64,000 nucleotides of DNA, taken from a virus. Under the pieces are notes generated by a model that saw nothing but the letters and a program-made list of their open reading frames with translations, did no database searches and had not been told where the DNA came from. This document shows positions 29,601 through 38,500 of this stretch, in pieces. Where the stretch lies: positions 43,070-107,069 of the IMG/VR virus record IMGVR_UViG_3300035698_031273; one strand, 5' to 3'. Positions within the stretch are counted from its first letter, which is position 1; each line of letters begins with the position of its first letter. Made by a program: the position numbers and the translations under genes.

Positions 29601-32416
29601 GGATATCGTTAATATCTGTTGATAATTTTGTTTATTTATTTTCTAGTGTCAATTCTCCTGATAATAGTTTTGGAACTTGTATAACTTTTTATGATATTAT
29701 TGGGGTTCAAGACAGTGATAGTGAATTGTTGGCTGCTACTAGCAATGGGATATTATACAGTGATAATTTAGGAGTAGAATGGTCAAGAAAATTTACTATT
29801 AATATTCCTATTTTTAAATTATTTTATTCTGTTTCTCTTGGTATTTATTTTGCTTTAACGAATTATTCAGTATATTATTTAAAAGAAGATTCTTTTTCTG
29901 AATGGGAAGAAATGGGAGGAACGCAAGCGGCAAAAGTTATAAGAGATATTACAGAAGATAATGGTGGTAATCTTTATATAACTACGGATTTGGGAGTTTA
30001 CAAATTAAAAAGACAATATGCTTTTAGAGAATTTGAATGGGAACAACTACCTATATTAGGTCCTCGTAGTACTGATGCATATGGTATTTTATATGATTCT
30101 AGACTTGATCGTTTGCTTGTTAGTAATGAGATTGGAGTTCTTGAATCTTATAATGGAGGTCAATCATGGAACTTCACTTCGGAATTTTCTGAACAAACAA
30201 AAATACGTTCTTTTGCTCAAAATAATGATTTTATTTTTGCTCTTACAGATGATGAAATTTGGAGAGAAGCTCCAGATGAAAATTTCGTAAAGGTTTCAGA
30301 TTTATTTTCTAATAGATGTCTTAAAATTGATATTTATGATGGTATTATTTATGTTGCTTCTGATATAGGACTTATTTCTTCTAGAGATTATGCAAATATA
30401 TATACAGATGTTTCTTTGGATATTTCTCTAGCTTTTCCAGAAATGGATCGTAATGGTTTCTCTCCCCCAGTATATGCTATTAGACAAATAGATAATATGT
30501 TCTTTGTTGGCACAGAAAGAAGACTTTATTTTTATAATGAAAATAAATTATTATTGCAATATGATGAAGCAAATACTGTTGTTCCTTCTTTTTATATTGA
30601 TGACGAGATACAAGAAATAGGAGTATACTATAATAACTATGATGAAAATTCTGTTTCCTTTGAGGAAAAACAAAATTATTCTTCAAAAATAGTTGTAGCA
30701 AATAAATATAACGAGTATAAATGTAAATATAGTGGATGGGCTCAGCAAAAATTTAATGCCCAAGTTTATATATATGTGAATGGAACGAAACTTGCAGAAT
30801 CCACAAATATATTGATAGACAAAACACCATTCTATGATTTTGTTTTTCCAACCTATAATGATTTAAATAGTAATTTAAGTACTGCTCAAACTGCCGAGAT
30901 ATTAGCAACTACAGCTATAAATAATTTGCTAGATGTTGATATTACTGTGGTGATTAATAATCAAATATCAGATCAAGTTTCTAATGTTTACGATTTGTTA
31001 GAAAAATTTCTTTCTCAGTTGTACCCTGGTGCTCGTTATATTAATGGTGTGTCTATTTCTCTTCCTCAACTTACCTACGAACTATATGATAATACTGGTA
31101 GAGTTGATAATGATGGCAAAACGGTTTACGAATCATTTACTCCACCTATAACTGTTAATATTACTTCGGGTCAGGTTCAATTAGATAAAAATATGGATAA
31201 GTATGATGATATTAGAATGGATATAATAGGAGTTTCGGTTAAAAATATTGGAGAATTAAGTCATTTAGAATTGGAAGATAATTTTGAATATATAAATTCT
31301 GGTTTATCTACTGGTTTGTCTCAAGTAGCCCATAGTAACTTAGTAAAAACAGGAATTTTTTGTGAATTAACATGGCCAGATGAGATGGGAAATTACATAA
31401 CTTTAGAACAAACAAAGTATATTGTTCCAAGAACGAGGGATTGGTATGATAAGTTGAACTCAACTATTGATTATTCTAAAGAAAAATTTGCTGAGACCAT
31501 TAATCTTTCTTTACCATATGCTCTAACATCTACTTATGTAAGTACTAATAATAAAGTATATGTTGGTGGGCCAGGGGGAATACTTGCTTTTAATTTTGAT
31601 AGTTTAAATGTTGTGGAATTTTCTATTCCTAGCGAACCAGATGTCACCATTAAGAATCTTCTTTTTTATGATGGTATATTATATGCACTGACTGAAAGAA
31701 ATCTTTATAAAAGTATTAATTTGGGAGTTACATGGTCTGGTATAGATCGGACTGGTTTGGGTAATGATCTTTACACAATGGCAATATTAAACAATAATTT
31801 TGTTGTGGGATGTGGAGATGGAGTTTATTGTAAAACAAACAATGAAACAACATGGAGAAATACGGTAAATAGTAATAGTCCCGTAGAAACCATGATTAGT
31901 CCTGATAGATTATTTGTTATAGTAGACAATAGTATATATTATAGTTCTGATACTTTGAATTTTTTTAAAGTTGAGTATACTGTGGATGCTTATTTTTCTG
32001 GAGTATCTCCACATCCTAGTTATGCAGTTTCTTCCGATATTATCATAAGAGGGTTGTCAAAACATAGGGGAGTTGTTTATGTAGCTACTGATGATGGTTT
32101 ATATACTGATGCTGGCAGTTTTTATGGAAATAGGCCAATATTAAGATTAGTGGATTTATGCGATAATTTGCAGGATTCTAGTAAATTATCTGTAAATGCA
32201 ATTAATGAAGATACTAATAGACTGGTTGTAGGCTTGTCAGATGGTAGTTATTATATTCTTGAAGATAATCAATTTACTTATTATCCTTATTCTGGATTAC
32301 AAACTATTCAGGAAATACTTTTGGAAAATGAAATTATTTGGTTTTTTGGACAGGATATGGCTAAACGAGAATTTGTTGAAACCCCGTTTAAACTTTCTAT
32401 TGCTGCTCCTGTATAG
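26699..32416 (+). CDS. Giant virion protein with FN3 array, AHKH/IVSG module and Asp-box propellers
   Basis: The product has 1905 residues. The N-terminal ~100 residues (RIDGWQVTVENYS, FGIIDRF) parallel those of the 3168 protein. FN3 domains follow from ~120 (LTLSWNANSEADINNYRVY; FYRVYAVDNSGNIS) through ~740 (GYRIYRAV, LTWDLSNELFDGYQIFRS). The IEAHKH element lies at ~799 and ATQIVSGKLN...LPSISH at ~930-965, the module shared with the 3168 protein. Two propeller regions follow, about 990-1300 and 1600-1900, with Asp-box-like turns such as YSDNLGVEWSRKF (~1016), YNGGQSWNF and KSINLGVTWSGI (~1668). Between them, PGARYING and AHSNLVKTG echo the shared module again. It is probably a tail-fibre or collar type adhesin. 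Confidence 0.75.
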   Translation: MPILTPHYSLTAFNWGDIYSSAADKSRFTIIDNQLAFLSDRVGDGRIDGWQVTVENYSTREISVSYGFGIIDRFATYTHGVVSTQVPLDRISYLYMRRKNNLLGGFSGYSNRATFSYLDTISPLAPSNLNISSLSSYSLTLSWNANSEADINNYRVYKSSDGITYTFLEDTVKNTYTDSTVDENTIYFYRVYAVDNSGNISDPSAIFISTLADDTVPSNPTYFQVYEGDESLQILWDPAPAGNLKIPGTLMTYEIVLDLLDEAGQSTGDEFSIHSDDAENKLIARDLLNGRSYKVTIYSISKSDVLSTGLSLVRTPRYNQGATEVDSVSVTYRRGIVEDIDIVMMITWVFEPDPSSSDIGPGKIPDKYTVTVIENGAREGEPIYVLGSDATSINLRLLPFKDSSGSIIYEYVKPYTEYTIIVRTVYEEMVSNGNVKRTTSPVYQVPLPVSNLEAVRKNNNDVLFRWNNTTSPYFSHNIVSCTIVYLDDPSQADIIIASGLDIGKATTYIVDSSYFVSSARYEFNIQVFDLFDNESVIKQVMYSTPDAVVLGKPSVPNNQDISLRYGEIKIFWDPMSEEEITGYRIYRAVYNVFLRPSNFVRLSTLSSGQVEYSDYVVDTEIIYAYFVTSIDIFGIESLNPVDDNYMSYPLLIGSAMLNASFSTPTNLTAVESGLSAYLTWDLSNELFDGYQIFRSRGNDYSFEHIGSAGFSETTFLDENALIISGDYYYVVRKFKNEGQLFITESTVIPSSAIILAKITCSTDPLSITGISIIIDQTVANEIKNLQDLIYSETQEQIEAHKHVFDTERDVDKRIDLYSNIVVVNWITPDYRTYTTDTDIQGATTYILKVSGTVNEDYFVDENGNVQTAKIETAKDGYSPINYQVDLDNGDITFEATLYSPVSGVSVPYSTVPFVSLQVIGIVETQNDLPSSRLENLSATQIVSGKLNTVQLPSISHQGRLNEELIPIGISLISVDNFVYLFSSVNSPDNSFGTCITFYDIIGVQDSDSELLAATSNGILYSDNLGVEWSRKFTINIPIFKLFYSVSLGIYFALTNYSVYYLKEDSFSEWEEMGGTQAAKVIRDITEDNGGNLYITTDLGVYKLKRQYAFREFEWEQLPILGPRSTDAYGILYDSRLDRLLVSNEIGVLESYNGGQSWNFTSEFSEQTKIRSFAQNNDFIFALTDDEIWREAPDENFVKVSDLFSNRCLKIDIYDGIIYVASDIGLISSRDYANIYTDVSLDISLAFPEMDRNGFSPPVYAIRQIDNMFFVGTERRLYFYNENKLLLQYDEANTVVPSFYIDDEIQEIGVYYNNYDENSVSFEEKQNYSSKIVVANKYNEYKCKYSGWAQQKFNAQVYIYVNGTKLAESTNILIDKTPFYDFVFPTYNDLNSNLSTAQTAEILATTAINNLLDVDITVVINNQISDQVSNVYDLLEKFLSQLYPGARYINGVSISLPQLTYELYDNTGRVDNDGKTVYESFTPPITVNITSGQVQLDKNMDKYDDIRMDIIGVSVKNIGELSHLELEDNFEYINSGLSTGLSQVAHSNLVKTGIFCELTWPDEMGNYITLEQTKYIVPRTRDWYDKLNSTIDYSKEKFAETINLSLPYALTSTYVSTNNKVYVGGPGGILAFNFDSLNVVEFSIPSEPDVTIKNLLFYDGILYALTERNLYKSINLGVTWSGIDRTGLGNDLYTMAILNNNFVVGCGDGVYCKTNNETTWRNTVNSNSPVETMISPDRLFVIVDNSIYYSSDTLNFFKVEYTVDAYFSGVSPHPSYAVSSDIIIRGLSKHRGVVYVATDDGLYTDAGSFYGNRPILRLVDLCDNLQDSSKLSVNAINEDTNRLVVGLSDGSYYILEDNQFTYYPYSGLQTIQEILLENEIIWFFGQDMAKREFVETPFKLSIAAPV

Positions 32417-32460
32417 AGAATACAAAATTATGTTTAAATTTAATGGTGGATGAGTTAATA

Positions 32461-34326
32461 ATGCCTACTGGAGAATATGATAATTGCGAATATGGTTACA
32501 GATGTTGGAATCTTATAAATAAATCAGTTGGTTTTTGGAAGATGGAAGATAATGTAGCAAATACTGATGTTACTGATAGTTTATATGATAATACCGGATT
32601 TGCCAGTTGCGATACAAATACTATTAGTGTAGATGGAAAAATAGGCAGATGTTTCAATTTTGATGGATGGTCGGTATATCTTTCTATGCCTCGGTGGGAT
32701 TTTATTAATAGTGGATATGACTATTCTGTTTCTTTGTGGCTAAACGCAGAAATCATAACTGGTGGAACTATATGGCAACTGGCTATGGAAAGTGGGGAAT
32801 ATACAGGATTAAAAATTAGTGCCGCTGGGCAACTTATTTATAGTGGTTTAGATTCCGATGGAGCACTTTTGGGGAATTATACTACCATAGTGGCTGATAC
32901 TTGGTATCATGTTGTTTGTGCATTTGATTCTAGTTCGGGTGTTTCTTATCTATATGTTAATGGGGTATTATATGATGATTTTCTTCATGCAGTATTGGGA
33001 GCTAATACGTCTTATTTGTATGTAGGTATTTCTATGAGTGCCCCTGGAGTTATTAGCGATTATTTTAATGGGAAAATAGATGAGTTTAGTGTTTTCAATT
33101 ATACTTTATCACAAGAAGAAGTTCTAGATTTGTATAATTATGGAAATGGAACAGAGGGACTTTTAGGGGGAGGTAGGTATTATCTTTATAAAGATGAATC
33201 TATAACGGTAAACGAAACCAAATCAATAGAATTGATTTGTAATGACGACGAAAGTGCATCTGTTATTGTTGGTGATAATATACATTTTGTTGGACAAGAT
33301 AATGGTAAATTAGTATGGGATATTGGAGGAGAGAACGAATATACTTTTTATAGTACTACTGCAAAAGAGGGAGAAGAAATACGGAGAAGATCTGGTGATC
33401 AAGAATTTGTGGTAAAATGGATTGGAATTGGTAGTCAATTATTTGATGTGATTTTGTATAATTCTGCTGTCAAACGGGCACAAATATTTGATATTAATAG
33501 TTCTTTTATACCAACTAAATCATCTCTTTATCTAAGGAGATCTGGTTTAGATGTGGCAAGTTTTTTTACTATTAATGATTTTTCTCCTCTTATTATAGAT
33601 GCTAGTAATTTTTTAAATTTACAACAAAATGGTTATAGACTTATGTTGAACGATACGTACACTGACTATACTGGAAATGGATTTATGGAAGTGGTTAGGG
33701 GAAACTCAACCAGTAGATATCCAATTGCTGAATATCCCATAAGAGCAACTAGTCCAGGATTGTTTTATTTGTATGTTAGAGGTCAAGCATTAATGGCAGA
33801 ATATAAATTTGATGTTTTAATAGACAATAATGTGGTTTCTTCTATTAGTGAAACTTTTGCATTCCCTTCAACTCAATGGAGATGGTTTAGTACTTCTTTT
33901 GTTATTCCCGATACTTTAACTCATACCCTTGGGATTAGGATGAATGCTGATGAAACAACTTTAGATCAGTTATATATATCAGCAATAGATGATCCTACTT
34001 TATTTGTTGATGATTATTCTGCTTCTTTATCAATTAGTCCTTTTGTAACTTTACATGCTAATTTATATAAGGTAGATAATGATTATAACATTTTAGAAAG
34101 ATTTTTTATATATGATTGCAAAAATACTATTGAGGATATTCGTGGAGATGGGTGGTATAATTTTGATTTACAATTATTTGGTGATGATGCTCCCGATTTT
34201 ACTGAAAAAGCAGCAATTGTTTTTTCAACCAGTGGAGACAATATGACTAATTATATTGTTTGGGAATTTTCTACTACTGAAGATGGTAATCCTTATTATT
34301 TATTACCATCGGCTGTAAAGGTGTAA
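32461..34326 (+). CDS. LamG / concanavalin A-like domain surface protein
   Basis: The protein begins at ATG 32461 in my reading, because GGATGAG lies seven bases upstream; the in-frame ATG at 32443 has no ribosome-binding site and would add only six residues. The product is 621 residues. Residues ~15-235 form a LamG-like domain: VGFWKMEDN, IGRCFNFDGWSVYL, YSVSLWLNAE, WYHVVCAFDSSSG, YLYVNGVLYDD and FNGKIDEFSVFNYTLSQEE are the expected strands in order. A further beta-rich domain (about 415-500; a strand pattern ending FVIPDTLTHTLGIRM) resembles carbohydrate-binding-module jelly rolls. It is likely another glycan-recognition component of the virion. Confidence 0.75.
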   Translation: MPTGEYDNCEYGYRCWNLINKSVGFWKMEDNVANTDVTDSLYDNTGFASCDTNTISVDGKIGRCFNFDGWSVYLSMPRWDFINSGYDYSVSLWLNAEIITGGTIWQLAMESGEYTGLKISAAGQLIYSGLDSDGALLGNYTTIVADTWYHVVCAFDSSSGVSYLYVNGVLYDDFLHAVLGANTSYLYVGISMSAPGVISDYFNGKIDEFSVFNYTLSQEEVLDLYNYGNGTEGLLGGGRYYLYKDESITVNETKSIELICNDDESASVIVGDNIHFVGQDNGKLVWDIGGENEYTFYSTTAKEGEEIRRRSGDQEFVVKWIGIGSQLFDVILYNSAVKRAQIFDINSSFIPTKSSLYLRRSGLDVASFFTINDFSPLIIDASNFLNLQQNGYRLMLNDTYTDYTGNGFMEVVRGNSTSRYPIAEYPIRATSPGLFYLYVRGQALMAEYKFDVLIDNNVVSSISETFAFPSTQWRWFSTSFVIPDTLTHTLGIRMNADETTLDQLYISAIDDPTLFVDDYSASLSISPFVTLHANLYKVDNDYNILERFFIYDCKNTIEDIRGDGWYNFDLQLFGDDAPDFTEKAAIVFSTSGDNMTNYIVWEFSTTEDGNPYYLLPSAVKV

Positions 34327-34328
34327 AA

Positions 34329-35594
34329 ATGACTGATATAGGAAGAACAGATATTGTTAAGATTTCTAGTCCTGTATCATCAAATTATCTTCAATTTGGT
34401 CAGAGTATTTCGATGTGGGGCAATTATATTGCTGTTGGTGCTATAATGGATAGAAATGATGCTGGAACAAGAACAGGTGTTGTTTATTTGTATCAAAAAG
34501 ATGGTACTTATGTTCGTAAAATAGTTCCATCTGATGGAGTGGTAAATGGCTATTTTGGAATTAGTGTTTGTTTGTATGAGGATTATTTGATTGTTGGATC
34601 TCATGGAAAAAACAATAGGGCAGGGGGTGCTTATTTGTATAAAATAAGTGACACTGGTTTTGAAGATATAGAAACATTTGGTGGTGTTGCAAATTCATAT
34701 TTTGGATGGAGAGTAAAAATATATGATGGGACAATTTTAATTTCAGCACCTTATTCTGAGGATACAGAAGGAAGAGCTTATGTATATACTTATGATACTT
34801 TAGGTATGACTTTATCTTATCAAATTGTTGCCTCAGATGCTAAGTGGGGAGATCGTTTTGGCTATGCAATAGATCTTTTGGGAGACAATATAATAATTAC
34901 AGCACCATCTCAGGAATATCCAGCACCAGATCCATCTGAAGATACTATATGGATAGACCCTTATACTCCTTATGAGGGACCAGATCCTCGAGCATATTTG
35001 TATAAAGTTAGTGATAATCTTTATGAAAGAATTATTCGTCCATCAGTATTTCGTTATGATAGTAGATTCGGACAATCTTGTTCAACATATGGAGATACAA
35101 TTGTAGTAGGAGAGCCTAAAGCAAGAAATTATGAAGATAGGGAAGTAGGGGCAATAAATTTTTTCAGTATATCAGACTCATCTTATAATAAAAAAATATT
35201 TGATGCTGTTAACACTTCTTCTAGTTTTCTTTCTACGAGTAACTTTGCTTATAGGCTTTCTGTTACTTCTGATTATATCTTTGTTGGGGATACTGAGTAT
35301 TATAGAGATGGTTCTATTATTGGTTGCGTAGCTGTTTTTGATTATAATGAAAATTTATTAGGAAGAATAACCACTAGTCAGGTTAGTGATGGTTCTAATT
35401 TTTCTTATGGTTTATGTTCTTTTGGTCCTTATATAGGGATTACGGCTCCTCTTGATTCTTATTCTGGTTATACAAACATTGGTTCGGCTTTTATCGTTAG
35501 AATGGACGGGAGTATTTTTTTCCCTACTGAAATAACAACATTGCAAATGATAGACTACTACAAAGGCTTAGGAGGTCAGTCTTCAGATGGATAA
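34329..35594 (+). CDS. FG-GAP (integrin-alpha-like) beta-propeller protein
   Basis: In this 421-residue protein nearly the whole chain consists of FG-GAP-type blades. Each begins with an F-G-x-S/A motif and continues with strands ending in VGA/ISAP and a labelled YLY element: FGQSISMWGNYIAVGA (~18), FGISVCLYEDYLIVGS (~75), FGWRVKIYDGTILISAP (~125), FGYAIDLLGDNIIITAP (~175) and FGQSCSTYGDTIVVGEP (~245), with weaker ones after. FG-GAP propellers are known from integrin alpha chains and bacterial surface proteins and mostly bind ligands. AAGGTG at 34318-34323 supports the start. The stop overlaps the next gene by eight bases. Confidence 0.85.
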   Translation: MTDIGRTDIVKISSPVSSNYLQFGQSISMWGNYIAVGAIMDRNDAGTRTGVVYLYQKDGTYVRKIVPSDGVVNGYFGISVCLYEDYLIVGSHGKNNRAGGAYLYKISDTGFEDIETFGGVANSYFGWRVKIYDGTILISAPYSEDTEGRAYVYTYDTLGMTLSYQIVASDAKWGDRFGYAIDLLGDNIIITAPSQEYPAPDPSEDTIWIDPYTPYEGPDPRAYLYKVSDNLYERIIRPSVFRYDSRFGQSCSTYGDTIVVGEPKARNYEDREVGAINFFSISDSSYNKKIFDAVNTSSSFLSTSNFAYRLSVTSDYIFVGDTEYYRDGSIIGCVAVFDYNENLLGRITTSQVSDGSNFSYGLCSFGPYIGITAPLDSYSGYTNIGSAFIVRMDGSIFFPTEITTLQMIDYYKGLGGQSSDG

Positions 35595-38500
35595 AAATAC
35601 TTGGCTTTTAGATTTTGACAGAACACATGCTTTTACCATTTATTCAGATTTTGATGCATGGGACGAAGATAACATAAGCATAACAATTCCTCCTGAAAGC
35701 GAAGATACACTTCATTTAACAAGATTTTCGGATCTTCTTGGGCAAGAATTTTATCGTACAAAAATAACAGAGGATGGAGATTCTGAAATTGTAGAGTTGA
35801 ATTTAGACGAAAGACTTATTACTCTTGTTGTTGATCAGAGTGGAAGTATGACTTGGAATGATAATTCTTCTTTACGTCATGAATTAGTTAAAGATATGAT
35901 TAATGTTTTAAGTGCTACTTATCCTGGTAATATTAAATATAATCTGGTAGAATTTGGTGGGACACCAGTACAAATATTTTTCTATGGTATGGTGGTAGAC
36001 TACAGTATAGAAGATTCAAATATTATTTCTTTAAATTCTCAAATATTTGGTGACGCTGATAATAATTTTGCTGGAGTTAGGGTGGTTAGAAAAATAGGTT
36101 CTTATCCAAATGATCCTCTTGATGGAGATATTGTTACAGAAGGGCTTATGACCAAGGCATTAGATGAAAATTTAACTCCTGGAACAAGATATTACTATAC
36201 ATTATTTACTTATGATTCTAATTATGTTTTTAGTAATGGAATTAGAATTTCTGCTGTTCCAATAACAAGAGAAATACCGAGGGGAATTTCTCTTATAAAT
36301 TATGATATTTATAAAGGAACAGGAGTTATAAGAGATGACAATACTGTTGGATTATGGCATTTTGATGAGCAGAAAGGAAGCATGGTATATGATTTTTCTG
36401 ACTCAAAAATAGATCTTCTTTTGAATGGAAATGAAGTTTGGTATCAAGCAGATCAGGTTGCTTCTGGAATTTCTGGTATCAGATTTAATGGAGTTAATAC
36501 ATATCTATATTCTGATGAATTAAATACTGAACAGACATTGTCTGATGAAATTACAATTATGGCATTTATATTTCCTTATGAAGTTTATGATCCTTCTCCC
36601 GATCCATCTATCGATAATCCATCTGAGGACGAAATAAGTTATCCAATAGTTGTAAGACAAAATGTTAGTAGAATCAATTATGTTTTTTATATGTCAAATG
36701 ATAGACTTGGTTTTTCTAATGGTGTAACTAATGTAGTTTCTGATGAAGGAGTTCTTAGAGAAAATGAATGGAATCATGTTTCAGTAACATGTAATTTTTT
36801 AACAGGATTAACTATATTTTATGTTAATGGGGTTGATGTGGGACAAGAAGTTTTATCTACTATTGGTACTGCAGCTAATCTAATGGAACTTATGTATACT
36901 GATATAGGATACGATAGATATTCTAAAACAACAAGTCTTCAATATTTTTGGGGCAGAATATGCGAAGTAAGTATTCATAATACTGTTAGAAATAATGATT
37001 ATATTTTAAGTTATTCTGATAGCAATTTAGATGACAATTATAAGATGATAAAATCTGAGAACGAATTAGATAATGGAGACAGATTAGTTCTTTTGAAGTA
37101 TGCTATCCCTGAGGATTTTAATTTTTCAGGTGGTTCTGTAAAAATCATAAAAAGCGAAAAAAATATTCCGTCGTGGGATGGAGATCAAGATAGTACAATT
37201 TTATTATCGAGAAATCATAATACATATGGATTTTTCTATACCACTGATACAGATGATTTTGCTTTAGGTGAGACATATTATTATAGGATTTATTCTGAGA
37301 ATGTTTTGGGGAATGTTAGTTATCCTTCTGATTCTCCTTCTATTGAGGTGCAAATTCCAGAAATTTCTCAATTAGATTATTTACCATCTATTTCTCTTAC
37401 AAGTGTTCCGTCTAATTTAATTGTTAGACCTGGTAATACAAAGGCATATTTGGAATGGAATAATGGAATACAGGATGACGTATCAAGAATAAAAATTTAT
37501 CATTCTTATAATTCCTATCCTATTGTTGATACTAATGGAGAATCAAGTGGAACATTAGTTTACACTGGATTTTCGGGAGATAATGAATATGTTCATAGAT
37601 ATGTTGAAAATGACAGGAGATCTTATTATACAGTATATTATTTAGATAAATATAAACGTCCTTCTGAGTTAGATGATGATATTTTATCTATAAGTGGAAG
37701 TGTGATGCCGACTCATGATAGCAATGACATTGGTATTCCATTGATGGAAGTTGAAAATGTTTATTATGAATTGGTTAATAATGATTCAATAAGTATTTCT
37801 TGGGAGCATCCTGTAGGGTTTCAAAAAGATATAAGCGGATATTTAGATCAGAAAGTATTATTTTATGCTGCTGTTACAAATCAGTATGGAGTACTTATAG
37901 AAGATCAAATATCAGTTACGATGGAAATTGTTCCTAATATCTTGAGGCAAGATCAGGCAGAAGATGTTTTTATTAATAGAAATGCTTCTGATGTCACAGA
38001 TAAAGATCTTTATCAATTTTCCGTTAGTGAAGATGAGACATCTGGTTTTGTTAAAGGTACGTTGACGATGACCATGGATTCTTATTTTCTCGGTGTAATT
38101 TCTGAAGCCTCTTTTTCAGTAAGGGTTACTTGTCGTATACCTGATAGTAGTGGCACAGGGGATTTATTTTCTTTTAAATCTGATTTTATAACTGTTAGTC
38201 TAGATAATCCATGGGATATAGAATTAATAAATAGGGACAATTTGCAGGTAACTGAAAAATGTTATATTGTGGAATCTGGACAATCTAGTAAAGCTTTTGG
38301 AGGTCTTCTTTCTGTGGCTGAAAGGCCAGATAGGTTGATTAGATCGTTGCAAACTTTTAATGGAATATATATCAGATCGGAAAACCCATTTACAGCACGT
38401 GCTATTTTGACTTATAGAGGAGATTCTTTATCAAGAGAAATAAGTGTTGACGTAGCGGCCTGGGAATCTGAAATGAATCTTTGTGCTTATGCTTCTTCAG